Of a DNA stretch of 64,000 nucleotides, positions 28,699 through 37,168 are shown one piece after another. A program made the translations under genes and the position numbers. The notes under the pieces are model-generated. The model did no database searches. It saw only the letters and a list, made by a program, of their open reading frames with translations, and was not told the origin of the DNA. Position 1 is the first letter of the stretch. Each line of letters starts with the position of its first letter. Location: positions 1 through 64,000 of the forward strand of contig JAJDBK010000045.1 in NCBI GenBank assembly GCA_029261405.1, written 5' to 3'. Source of the DNA: Nitrospinaceae bacterium. Lineage in GTDB: Bacteria; Nitrospinota_A; UBA7883; JAJDBK01.

Positions 28699-31500
28699 AT
28701 GCGGATAATAAAACCGAAACAGCTAAGCCTGCTCTACAAGGTGTATGAAGAAGGTTCCGAATGCAGACTGATGGTGGCTGTAATGGGAATGTTCTCCTTC
28801 GACAGACCCTCCACGATCCTCCCTGAGGGTGATTTATGGGCCATGGTTGGGGAGACCATAGGTAAAGAATCACCTATAGATATGATAATGCCAAAACCTG
28901 TGGGGGAGATTGTTGTAGCGGGCAAATGTTTTGCCCCGGGCGGTAAACCTGTTGAATCTATGGATGTTAGCGTTAACATGGGTCCGATTCATAAAACGAT
29001 TAGGGTGACAGGTGACAGGTTCTGGAGAAAAAGTTCTCTGGGGGGATTTGACATGACTAACGCCAAAGCGTTTACTGAAATGCCGATCACCTGGCAAAAC
29101 GCTTTCGGCGGCGATAAACATGAAAGCAACCTTCAGGGTAAGGGTTTTCCAACAGATAAAATGAAAGCGGGCAAAGTTCCGTGGCCTCTGCCCAATATCG
29201 AAAACCGGAACCACCTTATACAAAAACCGGAAGATAATCCGCCACCTGCATGCCTTCTCCCGCTCGACATAATGTCCCCGAAACGAATGTCGAAACTCGG
29301 AACTTACGATAACAAATGGAAAAAAGAGAAGTTCCCCGGATTTCCAGAGGATATGGATTGGACCTATTTTAATATTTCCCCCGAAGATCAGTGGTGGGAA
29401 GGCTTCTTTAAAGGAACCGAAAAGTTCGAGATAAGCGGGATGCACCCTGAAAAACCGATGGTATCCTCCAACCTCCCCGGTATCGGCGCGCGCTGTTTTA
29501 TGACAAGGGAACGGGAACCGAAAAAGCTCGAAGAGCTTGAAACCCGACTCGATACAGTTTTTATCTTCCCGGAAACAGAAGCCGCAATAGCCCTTTTTCG
29601 GGCGGACGTAATAATAGATAGTGACGACGCCACCGACATCCCGGAGTTCATGGCGGGGTTTGAGAAACTCGACCAGCCAAAATCCAGTGAACATTACGAA
29701 GATACCTTTGCGAGATGGACGCACCCGGAACACGCATCTGTATACCAGCTAAAAGAAGAGGATCTTCTACCCCAGGGAGAACCTGTCACTTCGTCTGATA
29801 TCCAGAAACAGATAGAAGAAGTCACAGATATTCAAGGTATTGCCTCAGAGAAAATGAAAGCGAATGCGGAAAAGAAACTGGGTGAAGCCAAGGATAAGAT
29901 AAAAGAGAGGTTCGATAAATTAAAGTCGTTGGGAGTCGATATTCCTCTCCCGGGTATGCCCGAAATACCTGACACAACTATACCTGAGACCAAAAAGATG
30001 AGTACGGATGATTTTATCAATTTCGCCACTCAGGACCGTGAAGATCTGCTAAGCAAATATAAAGAACTTGCCAAAATAAAACTGGCCGAAGCGGAAGAGA
30101 AGAAGAAGGAAGTTTTTGACAAGCTAAAGAAAATGTCGGAAAAGCATGGTCTTGACTATGAAGAAATGCTTAAAAAAGCTGAGGCTGGAAAGAAAAAGGG
30201 CGCGCCACTCTTTAAAGCCGATGATGTCATGGAGAAGTTCAAGAAGTTTGAAAAACTAAACCCGGCTTCCAAAAAGGCTTTGGAAAACGCGGGTGTGAAC
30301 ATTGAGGAGCAGTTCGGTTCGCTTAAGGACGCGGTGGGAAAAGGGAATCTTGCGGAGAAACTGAAAATGGCGGAGAAGAATTCCGCCGATATGTACAGGA
30401 AATTCGCTCACAAATACCCACCATCAGAGCCGCTCGACCCTTATACCCTTGAACAACTCAAGAAACAGCTACTTGAAGGAAAAGAGGAGGGTAAGAGTTT
30501 TTACGGATGGGATTTGACCGGGGTTGATCTGGCGGGGCTGGACCTCTCCGGGATTGACCTTAACAACACATTTCTTGAGGGCGCCAATCTTGCCGGATGC
30601 AACTTTACAGGCGCCAACCTGGCCCGCACAGTCCTCACCAGAGCAAATCTTTCAGGATGCGACTTTACCGGCGCAAAACTGATGGAGGCGAATATCGGGG
30701 AGGCGAACCTTTACGGCGCAAAACTCTCTCCAGCAGGGTTAACTGGCGTAGTGATTGAAAAATCAGACTGTACAGGGGCCGATTTTTCAGGGGGCGATCT
30801 TGGCGGAATAGATGTGAATGACCTTTCCACCAGTTCCCCGGTGGAGTTAGCACAGGTCTCTTTTAACTATACAAAGCTGACCGGGGCCAATTTCAGTAAA
30901 ATTTCAGCCAAAAGCGCATTCTTCCTTGAGGCTGATCTTGAAGGCGCCAATTTCAGTGGAGCCTCTCTTACAAAAGCGACTTTCATAAAATCAAATCTTA
31001 ATAACGCAGATTTTTCTGAAACTTCCATGAGCGGTTCTACAGTCATTGAATCAGAAGCTGACGGTATCAGTTTCTCCGGCGCACATCTGGAGGGTGTTGC
31101 GTTGGTGAAAGGAACTTCGATGCAGGGCGCCAATTTCAGCAATGCGAAAATAAACCGCTCAAACTTGCGAGAAGCGAACCTTGAAAAAGCGAACTTTACG
31201 AAATCGCTACTGGATGAGTCAGATTTTAGCGAAAGCGACATGAAAGGCGCCGACCTGAGCTTCTCGTCAGCCACACGGACCCGTTTTCAGAAAACGGACC
31301 TCACAGGCGCGGTGGTAGCGCATGCAAACCTGACAGAAGCGTTGATGATGAAAACGATTCTGCACGATACCGACCTGACCGGATCGAACCTGTTCGGCGC
31401 CGAGCTGATAAAAGCGAAAATAAACGATAAGACCAATTTCAGAAACGCCAACCTCAAGCGGACCAAAATCGAAGAGTCAGAGGAGCCGGAGAAACAATGA
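28699..31500 (+). CDS. DUF2169-helical-pentapeptide repeat fusion, T6SS accessory
   Basis: A 933-residue protein. Residues 1-~340 match DUF2169 (for example 'ITWQNAFGGDKHESN' and 'GARCFMTREREPKKLEELE'), a domain found beside VgrG and PAAR-type genes and thought to help load cargo. Residues ~370-600 are charged helices rich in Lys/Glu. Residues ~600-925 are a pentapeptide-repeat beta-helix of A(D/N)(L/F)xx units ('GANLAGCNFTGANL'). It starts 15 bases after vgrG and overlaps the next gene by ATGA. The pentapeptide segment could be an adaptor surface or delivered cargo. Confidence 0.85.
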   Translation: MRIIKPKQLSLLYKVYEEGSECRLMVAVMGMFSFDRPSTILPEGDLWAMVGETIGKESPIDMIMPKPVGEIVVAGKCFAPGGKPVESMDVSVNMGPIHKTIRVTGDRFWRKSSLGGFDMTNAKAFTEMPITWQNAFGGDKHESNLQGKGFPTDKMKAGKVPWPLPNIENRNHLIQKPEDNPPPACLLPLDIMSPKRMSKLGTYDNKWKKEKFPGFPEDMDWTYFNISPEDQWWEGFFKGTEKFEISGMHPEKPMVSSNLPGIGARCFMTREREPKKLEELETRLDTVFIFPETEAAIALFRADVIIDSDDATDIPEFMAGFEKLDQPKSSEHYEDTFARWTHPEHASVYQLKEEDLLPQGEPVTSSDIQKQIEEVTDIQGIASEKMKANAEKKLGEAKDKIKERFDKLKSLGVDIPLPGMPEIPDTTIPETKKMSTDDFINFATQDREDLLSKYKELAKIKLAEAEEKKKEVFDKLKKMSEKHGLDYEEMLKKAEAGKKKGAPLFKADDVMEKFKKFEKLNPASKKALENAGVNIEEQFGSLKDAVGKGNLAEKLKMAEKNSADMYRKFAHKYPPSEPLDPYTLEQLKKQLLEGKEEGKSFYGWDLTGVDLAGLDLSGIDLNNTFLEGANLAGCNFTGANLARTVLTRANLSGCDFTGAKLMEANIGEANLYGAKLSPAGLTGVVIEKSDCTGADFSGGDLGGIDVNDLSTSSPVELAQVSFNYTKLTGANFSKISAKSAFFLEADLEGANFSGASLTKATFIKSNLNNADFSETSMSGSTVIESEADGISFSGAHLEGVALVKGTSMQGANFSNAKINRSNLREANLEKANFTKSLLDESDFSESDMKGADLSFSSATRTRFQKTDLTGAVVAHANLTEALMMKTILHDTDLTGSNLFGAELIKAKINDKTNFRNANLKRTKIEESEEPEKQ

Positions 31501-32546
31501 CAAGAGATGAACTGCTCCGTATGAACCAGTCGGGTGAACCTGTCCCGGACGCTGATCTTACCGGTGTGGACCTTTCAAACGCCGACCTCTCCGGTGGGAT
31601 TTTTGAAAATAGTTGTTTCGTAAACGCCAACTTAAGCGGCGCCAACTTTGTGGAATCAATTTTCACCAATTGCAGTTTTGAAGGGGCTAACCTTTCGGAT
31701 CTGAACATGCGCATCTGCACCATGACAAAACCTAACCTGAAGAGAGCGTTGTTTAAAAACGCCGCTATTCGTGGATCGACCATGCTTGGGGCTGACCTTA
31801 CGGAAGCGAATATGGAGGGAGTAACCCTCTTTTGTAGCAACATAATAAATTCAAACCTTACAAAAACAGATTTCAGCGGAGCGGACCTGACCAGGGCTAA
31901 CCTCGCGGAATCTACAATGGATAACACCATATTCGAGAAGGCTGACCTGACCAAGGCGACTCTCTATAAAATTGATATAAGTAGCGCCAGGGTACGGTCG
32001 GCAAAGTTTCATTTCACAACACTTGTGAAGGCGAAAATAGGGGCTATCGATTTTTCCGGGATGAGTTTGAACCACGTCCAGTTTGGTGAGGCGGACCTTA
32101 CGGGGGCGGATTTTACAGGGGCCGACATAACCCAGGCCGGATTCGTAAAGGCGAACCTTGCAGGCGCAAAACTTCTGAACACCAAGGCGACAGGCGCAAT
32201 GTTCGTTGGCGCCAACGTCAAGGATGTCGATTTTAGCGGCTCCCTGCTCCAGCAATCTGTATTTATGGACGCCAGAGCGACCGGGACAAAATTTAACCGG
32301 TGCAACCTTCAGCAAGCGCAGTTCGGCAAGGCTGATTGCGCCGAAGCCGATTTCTCACAATCTGACCTGACCTACGCCGATTTTTCCCACGCAAACCTGA
32401 CCTCAGCCGATATGAGGGGAACAACTCTGTTCAGAACAAATCTGCACAAGATAAGGGAAGAGAAGAGTGAGTGGGATAATGCTGACCGCGTACTGGCCCT
32501 CGGTGAAGACCCGGACAGAACTGAATCTGAAAACTGGCTATCATAG
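31497..32546 (+). CDS. Pentapeptide repeat protein
   Basis: A 349-residue protein made almost wholly of pentapeptide repeats ('DADLTGVDLSNADLSGG', 'GADLTEANMEG', 'EADLTGADFTGADITQ'), with short non-repeat caps at both ends. It is a right-handed quadrilateral beta-helix by family. It is translationally coupled to the DUF2169 gene (ATGA). The C-terminal half of that protein is the same repeat type, suggesting duplication. No signal peptide is present. Function is unknown; a T6SS role comes only from context. Confidence 0.85.
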   Translation: MTRDELLRMNQSGEPVPDADLTGVDLSNADLSGGIFENSCFVNANLSGANFVESIFTNCSFEGANLSDLNMRICTMTKPNLKRALFKNAAIRGSTMLGADLTEANMEGVTLFCSNIINSNLTKTDFSGADLTRANLAESTMDNTIFEKADLTKATLYKIDISSARVRSAKFHFTTLVKAKIGAIDFSGMSLNHVQFGEADLTGADFTGADITQAGFVKANLAGAKLLNTKATGAMFVGANVKDVDFSGSLLQQSVFMDARATGTKFNRCNLQQAQFGKADCAEADFSQSDLTYADFSHANLTSADMRGTTLFRTNLHKIREEKSEWDNADRVLALGEDPDRTESENWLS

Positions 32547-32561
32547 ATGGAGGATAACGGA

Positions 32562-33200
32562 ATGAGTCAACATGCAAATATAACCACAGCCCTGGAGGAG
32601 GGGGCGGTATTGACCTGCGAAGGTAATATAATTCTGGTGCAAGCTGAATCGGGGGTTTATACGGCAAAACGTTCAGCGAGTTGTCTGCTGAATCCGGCTC
32701 CGGGTGACAAAGCGTTGTTATATACCGGAGGAGAGAAGGGCGCTTTTGTTCTTTCGGTGCTGGAGAGGAGTACAGGGGTTCCGAACTCTATCAGAATAGA
32801 GGGGGATACCGATCTATGTGTGATTGATGGTGAGTTAACGATATCCGCCAGGGATGGTGTCGATATTGGCTCCCCGGAGAAGATTTCGATCAGTTCGGAC
32901 CGGTTTGATCTGGGGGCGAGGGAAGGAAGCGTAATGATCGATAATATGTCTTTCGTCGGAAGTCTCCTCTCAGCCCATGTAGGCATGGTGAAACTGGTCG
33001 CAAAAACATTCGATTCAGTTCTGGACCGGCTCTCCCAACGCCTGAAACGATACTACAGAACCGTCGAAGAGATAGAATCGCTCAAAGCGGACATGATCCA
33101 CTACACTGCAGAGAGAGCGTTGGTGGCCAATGGTGAAAATACGATAATCACCGCCAAAAAGAACATCAAAATCAACGGCGATCTCATACAGATAGGATAA
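32562..33200 (+). CDS. DUF3540 family protein, T6SS accessory
   Basis: A 212-residue protein recognised as DUF3540, which co-occurs with DUF2169 and DUF4150. The N-terminal half is a beta-rich 'QAESGVYTAKRSASCLLNPAPGD'-type domain. A middle 'ISARDGVDIGSPEKISISSD' resembles the VgrG needle repeat, and the C-terminus has a helix followed by another spike-like strand. Two starts are possible. GGAGG at 32549-32553 sits 8 bases before the ATG at 32562, so I prefer it to the ATG at 32547. Confidence 0.8.
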   Translation: MSQHANITTALEEGAVLTCEGNIILVQAESGVYTAKRSASCLLNPAPGDKALLYTGGEKGAFVLSVLERSTGVPNSIRIEGDTDLCVIDGELTISARDGVDIGSPEKISISSDRFDLGAREGSVMIDNMSFVGSLLSAHVGMVKLVAKTFDSVLDRLSQRLKRYYRTVEEIESLKADMIHYTAERALVANGENTIITAKKNIKINGDLIQIG

Positions 33201-33204
33201 ACAA

Positions 33205-33603
33205 ATGTTTGCCAATACCCAGTTAGGCGCCATGAACTTCGGATTTCCCGATGTATGCAACACTCCTGTTCCGCCAGTGGTTGTCCCGATTCCATATCCG
33301 AATCTTTCCACCAGCATGATGGGTGTGCCGGCTGTATATAACTGTTTTATCGGGTTTACCCCCGCCCAGAATCTTTTAACCACCGTTCCGATGAGTAATG
33401 GCGACAACGCAGGTCTGGCCCTCGGTGTTGCGTCCGCACTTGTGATGGGTCCCACAAGACATGTGCTTGGAAGTTTTACCTGCCTGATCGGGTGTATGCC
33501 CGCGACAAAGTTGACTTCCATTTCAGGTCACAACGGCATGAGCATGAATGTACCCGGACTGAGCGTATTTCCTAGTCAGTTCCAAACGGTGATATTGACA
33601 TAA
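33205..33603 (+). CDS. DUF4150 / PAAR-like spike tip protein
   Basis: A 132-residue protein with the DUF4150 pattern: 'FPDVCNTPVPPVVVPIPYPN', 'NCFIGFTPAQNL' and 'CLIGCMPATKLTS'. This is a PAAR-like tip expected to cap the VgrG needle. Many DUF4150 proteins carry C-terminal toxins, but this one ends right after the domain. It is last in the module and no toxin or immunity gene follows on the strand. Confidence 0.88.
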   Translation: MFANTQLGAMNFGFPDVCNTPVPPVVVPIPYPNLSTSMMGVPAVYNCFIGFTPAQNLLTTVPMSNGDNAGLALGVASALVMGPTRHVLGSFTCLIGCMPATKLTSISGHNGMSMNVPGLSVFPSQFQTVILT

Positions 33604-33607
33604 GAGT

Positions 33608-35899
33608 CTACACTGCGCATACCGATCTCACCTGCGAGATATCGGTATCGCCTTTAAGACATTTCCAGATGCCGTCTTGCTTCAAGGTTCTCATACCGTT
33701 TCTTACAGCCGAAGAACGGATTTTTTCGACCGGCGCTCGTGACTGAATCAGCTCTTTGGTTTCCGGGTTCATAATCAGGATTTCGTGAATACCGGTTCGC
33801 CCCCGGTACCCGGTGTTATTACACTTCGGACAGCCGACAGCTCTACTCATCAAGTTGGCTGTAACGGTCCCGGCTAGTTCGGGCCACCATTTTTCCCCAT
33901 ACTCTTTTGCAAGGAGAGCAAGTTCGGTTTCTGTAGGGACATGAGGTTTTTTGCAGTCGGGGCATAAGGTTCTCACAAGACGTTGAGCCAAAACTCCCAC
34001 AAGCGCATCGGCGAAGTTAAATGGGTCAATTCCGAAATCGATAAGCCGGGTGACAGTTTCAGGGGCGGAGTTTGTGTGCATGGTGGAGAAGACCATGTGA
34101 CCAGTAAGTGACGCTTCAACACTTATACCCGCAGTCTCGCTATCCCTGATTTCACCTATCATTATCACGTCAGGATCAGCTCTCAGAAATGAACGCATCG
34201 CTGTTGCAAAGGTCAGGTTGATATCGGGACGCATCTGCATCTGGCGCAAACCCTCCTGCGTTATTTCAACAGGGTCCTCGGCGGTCCATATCTTTCGTTC
34301 AGACGTATTGATATGCCCCAAGGCGGAATGAAGCGTGGTTGTTTTACCCGACCCTGTGGGACCTACAACAAGAAAAATACCGTAAGGTTTTTTTACCGCT
34401 CGTGTAAAACTTTTCTGGTTACCCGGATTGAGGTTCAGTTTGTCGAGCGGCAACGGTTTTGAGGCGGCGAGGATACGCAAGACCGCGTCTTCGTTACCAC
34501 CGTATGTCGGGAGAGTGGCAACCCGCAGTTCAAGTTTCTGGTTACGGCTATTGAACTGGATTTTTCCATCTTGTGGCAGTCTGTGTTCCGCAATATTCAG
34601 GTTGGCCATGATTTTTATTCTGGCGATAATAGCCCGTTTCAGCCGTGGCGAGATCTTCGCTTTATCGATACAGACACCATCCTGCCGAAACCGGATTACA
34701 GTTTTATGATTACCGGGATAAGTCTCCACATGTATATCGGACGTATCGGTCTCGTAAGCGTCGATAATGATATCGTTGACTAGTTTGATAACGCCCTTGT
34801 CATCCTCCTGTTTCTCTTCCGGCAGGTAGGGAGTGGGCTGAATTTCGGAGGATTGGTCCTCATCCGGGGAGATCGTGAGGGTCTCTTCCATTTTCAGGTC
34901 GATTTTCGGCTTTTCACCCGAAAGCCTTGAGATAATCAAATGGATATCAACTGCACTCCCGTAGAAGAGTTTGAATTTTTTATCATTAACCACCTGCCGA
35001 ATATCCTCGACCTTTTGTCGATCGGAAGGATTTTCGCAAAGAATATGAAGAACGCCTCCCTCTTCCCGAAACGGCGCCCACCGGTTATGCTCCATAAACC
35101 TGAACGGATGTTTCATCTTCAGATGGTTGAGCAGTGTCGTGGGGGGATCGAAGCTGTTATCACACGAAAAATATTGCACACCGTGAAAGGCGGAGATCGA
35201 ATGTCCGATGTCTGAGAGCCTCACACCGAAATCGTTAACCAGAACATTTTCGACGCTCTCTTTTCGTTTCCACGCGATCTCTTTAGCCTGTTCAAAAAGT
35301 TCGGTCGAAATAATTTTCCGAAGTATCAGGTAGTCAAACTTTCCACGGTATTTCTGGTTTCTATCGCAAATGTTCTGTAGAGCGGCGCCAAATGCGCCCC
35401 CGATTTTGTGAATGGTTTTCCTGTCGGATGAGGTAAACGACTGACCGACCCTTTTGTTTATTACCTGAATAACGCCTGTTAGTTTTCCTTTCTGGATTAT
35501 TGGAGCGGCCAGAATCTGGCGGGTATGATATCCGGAGAGCCTGTCCCAGGAGCAGTCGAATTTCAGATCGGGATAGATCGCCATAAGTTCAATATCGTTG
35601 TAAGCGTCCATGATGGAAATTATGCCGCCTGTAGTGGCGACATATCCGACAACAGAATTCTTGTCCATCGGCAACCTTATCTGTTTGATGTCATCCCCAA
35701 CTTTGAATCTGGAATTAATGGTTTTTTTGCCCTGATCGAGGGTATACAGGGTAATGCGATCCCCCTGAACCAGGGAGAGAACCGGCTCGTGAGCGTCTTC
35801 AAAAAGTTCATCGATATTTTGCGCCAGGTTCATCTTGTGAATTATTTGATTGATCTGGTCAGCCTGAAACTGATCCGTGATGTTGAGTTGGGACACCAT
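33608..35899 (-). CDS. GAF-domain GspE/PilB-type secretion ATPase
   Basis: A 763-residue protein. A GAF domain (about 20-175) precedes an MshEN/T2SSE_N-like region (about 190-330). The GspE/PilB ATPase follows, with Walker A 'GPTGSGKTTTL' near 512-522, Asp box and Walker B ('DPDVIMIGEIRDSETA'), His box ('GHMVFSTMHTN') and two zinc-binding CxxC pairs ('CPDCKKP' and 'CPKCNNTGYRGR'). It would power type II secretion or type IV pilus assembly, with the GAF fusion suggesting ligand-controlled activity. No other gsp/pil genes are in the window. It is convergent with the T6SS module, 4 bases away. Confidence 0.88.
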   Translation of the reverse strand: MVSQLNITDQFQADQINQIIHKMNLAQNIDELFEDAHEPVLSLVQGDRITLYTLDQGKKTINSRFKVGDDIKQIRLPMDKNSVVGYVATTGGIISIMDAYNDIELMAIYPDLKFDCSWDRLSGYHTRQILAAPIIQKGKLTGVIQVINKRVGQSFTSSDRKTIHKIGGAFGAALQNICDRNQKYRGKFDYLILRKIISTELFEQAKEIAWKRKESVENVLVNDFGVRLSDIGHSISAFHGVQYFSCDNSFDPPTTLLNHLKMKHPFRFMEHNRWAPFREEGGVLHILCENPSDRQKVEDIRQVVNDKKFKLFYGSAVDIHLIISRLSGEKPKIDLKMEETLTISPDEDQSSEIQPTPYLPEEKQEDDKGVIKLVNDIIIDAYETDTSDIHVETYPGNHKTVIRFRQDGVCIDKAKISPRLKRAIIARIKIMANLNIAEHRLPQDGKIQFNSRNQKLELRVATLPTYGGNEDAVLRILAASKPLPLDKLNLNPGNQKSFTRAVKKPYGIFLVVGPTGSGKTTTLHSALGHINTSERKIWTAEDPVEITQEGLRQMQMRPDINLTFATAMRSFLRADPDVIMIGEIRDSETAGISVEASLTGHMVFSTMHTNSAPETVTRLIDFGIDPFNFADALVGVLAQRLVRTLCPDCKKPHVPTETELALLAKEYGEKWWPELAGTVTANLMSRAVGCPKCNNTGYRGRTGIHEILIMNPETKELIQSRAPVEKIRSSAVRNGMRTLKQDGIWKCLKGDTDISQVRSVCAV

Positions 35900-36169
35900 T
35901 GTCTTGCCTTACCGAAAATATGTTTATCCAATGTTTATCCAATTTATGCATAAATTGAACCCAAAGATACTACCTGTGTTTTCAACATGTTAAATGGTAG
36001 CCATTGCTCGGCTGTCTGCTTTACACACGGATGATAAGAAAATTTGTTCAAATTCCACGGACATTTGGCGTTTTTGAACCCGCGAGTCGTTGTAGCTGTT
36101 TTGAAATTAAAGTTAATATTTGTTATAGTTCGACTTTACGAGGGGTGTAAATCTGAATTAGGGGCCACT
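35900..36169. other. Intergenic region with the 36170 promoter
   Basis: This 270-base gap separates divergent genes. It contains a tandem 11-base repeat (TGTTTATCCAA twice, about 35922-35943) next to the GspE start and a convincing promoter at 36101-36129. Nothing else is recognised. Confidence 0.6.
36101..36129 (+). promoter_or_regulatory. Sigma-70 promoter upstream of the solute-binding lipoprotein
   Basis: TTGAAA (36101-36106) and TATAGT (36124-36129) are separated by 17 bases. Transcription would start about 30 bases before the ATG at 36170, which supports that start over upstream in-frame codons. Confidence 0.6.
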
Positions 36170-37168
36170 ATGACTGCATTTCGGATTGTCTGTCTGTTAA
36201 CTCGCCGATGGAGTTTTGTGTCGCATTTCGCCATCTACCTCTCCAGCGCAATTCTACTTACCGGTTGCACCGAGATCCCAAACGAACCTCTTAAAGTCGG
36301 GACGAATGTCTGGCCCGGATATGAATGTCTCTACCTCGCAAGAGATCTCGGATATTACGATGGTAGCGCCATAAGACTGGTCGAATACACCTCCGCCTCG
36401 GAGGTTATCAGGGCATACAAAAACAAAATCATCGACGTAGCCGCCTTGACCATGGACGAGGTTTTTTTATTGGCTCGGGGTGATGAATCACCACGAATTA
36501 CACTTGTAATGGACTATTCGAATGGTGGTGACGCGCTCATCGCAACGCCGGAAATAAAAACCCTCGGCGACCTGAAAGGGAAACGGATAGGGGTGGAGAC
36601 AACAGCTCTCGGAGCATATTTTCTAACTCGCGCTCTTGAGAAAGGGGGTCTTACGGAGAGGGATATCACGATAGTTCCACTGGAGGTCAACGAGCATAAA
36701 GCGGCTTTTCTCGAAAAGAGGATAGACGCCGCTGTTACCTTCGACCCGGTTCGTACAGAACTACTGAACAGCGGAGGGAAAATATTGTTCGACAGTTCAA
36801 AAATTTCTGGAGAGATCGTTGATGTTCTTGTGGTGAGGGACGAGGTTCTAAACCGGCGACGGGAAGATTTACATTCATTGCTTGCCGGTTGGTTCAAGGC
36901 TCTTGACTATTACCGAAAGAAACCTTTGGAAGCGGCAGGTCGTATGGCGCCCCGCGAAGGATTGACCGGGGAGGAGTTTACAGAGTCGATGAAAGGTCTC
37001 TTCATTCCGGACGTGAATGAAAACAGAGCGATTCTTGATGAAACCGATCCAAAATTGATTGATGGTATGAACCGGCTCGCCCGATTCATGGTAGAAACGA
37101 ACCTGCTTCAGAATCAGATTAACCTGGAAAAGATCTTGGCCCCGGGTCCTGTCAAAGATTTGAAATGA
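36170..37168 (+). CDS. NMT1/SsuA-like solute-binding lipoprotein
   Basis: A 332-residue periplasmic binding protein. A long signal peptide ends in the lipobox 'LLTGC', so it is a lipoprotein. The binding domain has 'TNVWPGYECLYLARDLGYY', 'IKTLGDLKGKRIGVETTALGAYFL' and 'AAVTFDPVRTELL', typical of NMT1-like (nitrate/sulfonate/taurine or thiamine-precursor) proteins. I chose the ATG at 36170 because the signal peptide and promoter fit it. No ABC permease or ATPase is nearby. It overlaps the histidine kinase gene by ATGA, suggesting a sensory rather than transport role. Confidence 0.88.
   Translation: MTAFRIVCLLTRRWSFVSHFAIYLSSAILLTGCTEIPNEPLKVGTNVWPGYECLYLARDLGYYDGSAIRLVEYTSASEVIRAYKNKIIDVAALTMDEVFLLARGDESPRITLVMDYSNGGDALIATPEIKTLGDLKGKRIGVETTALGAYFLTRALEKGGLTERDITIVPLEVNEHKAAFLEKRIDAAVTFDPVRTELLNSGGKILFDSSKISGEIVDVLVVRDEVLNRRREDLHSLLAGWFKALDYYRKKPLEAAGRMAPREGLTGEEFTESMKGLFIPDVNENRAILDETDPKLIDGMNRLARFMVETNLLQNQINLEKILAPGPVKDLK

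Noticed and set aside
30500-32460. DNA-level repeats in the pentapeptide genes considered as CRISPR or tandem repeats
   Set aside because: The periodicity is 15 bases (five codons), in frame and degenerate, explained by the protein repeat. No CRISPR array is present in the window.
25921-33603. The module considered as an extracellular contractile injection system or phage tail
   Set aside because: VgrG architecture with DUF2169, DUF3540 and DUF4150 is specific to T6SS; no sheath, tube or baseplate genes for other systems are present.
35922-35943. Tandem TGTTTATCCAA repeats considered as DnaA boxes
   Set aside because: They read TTATCCAAT, not TTATCCACA, occur only twice and lie far from dnaA; at most a local regulator site.
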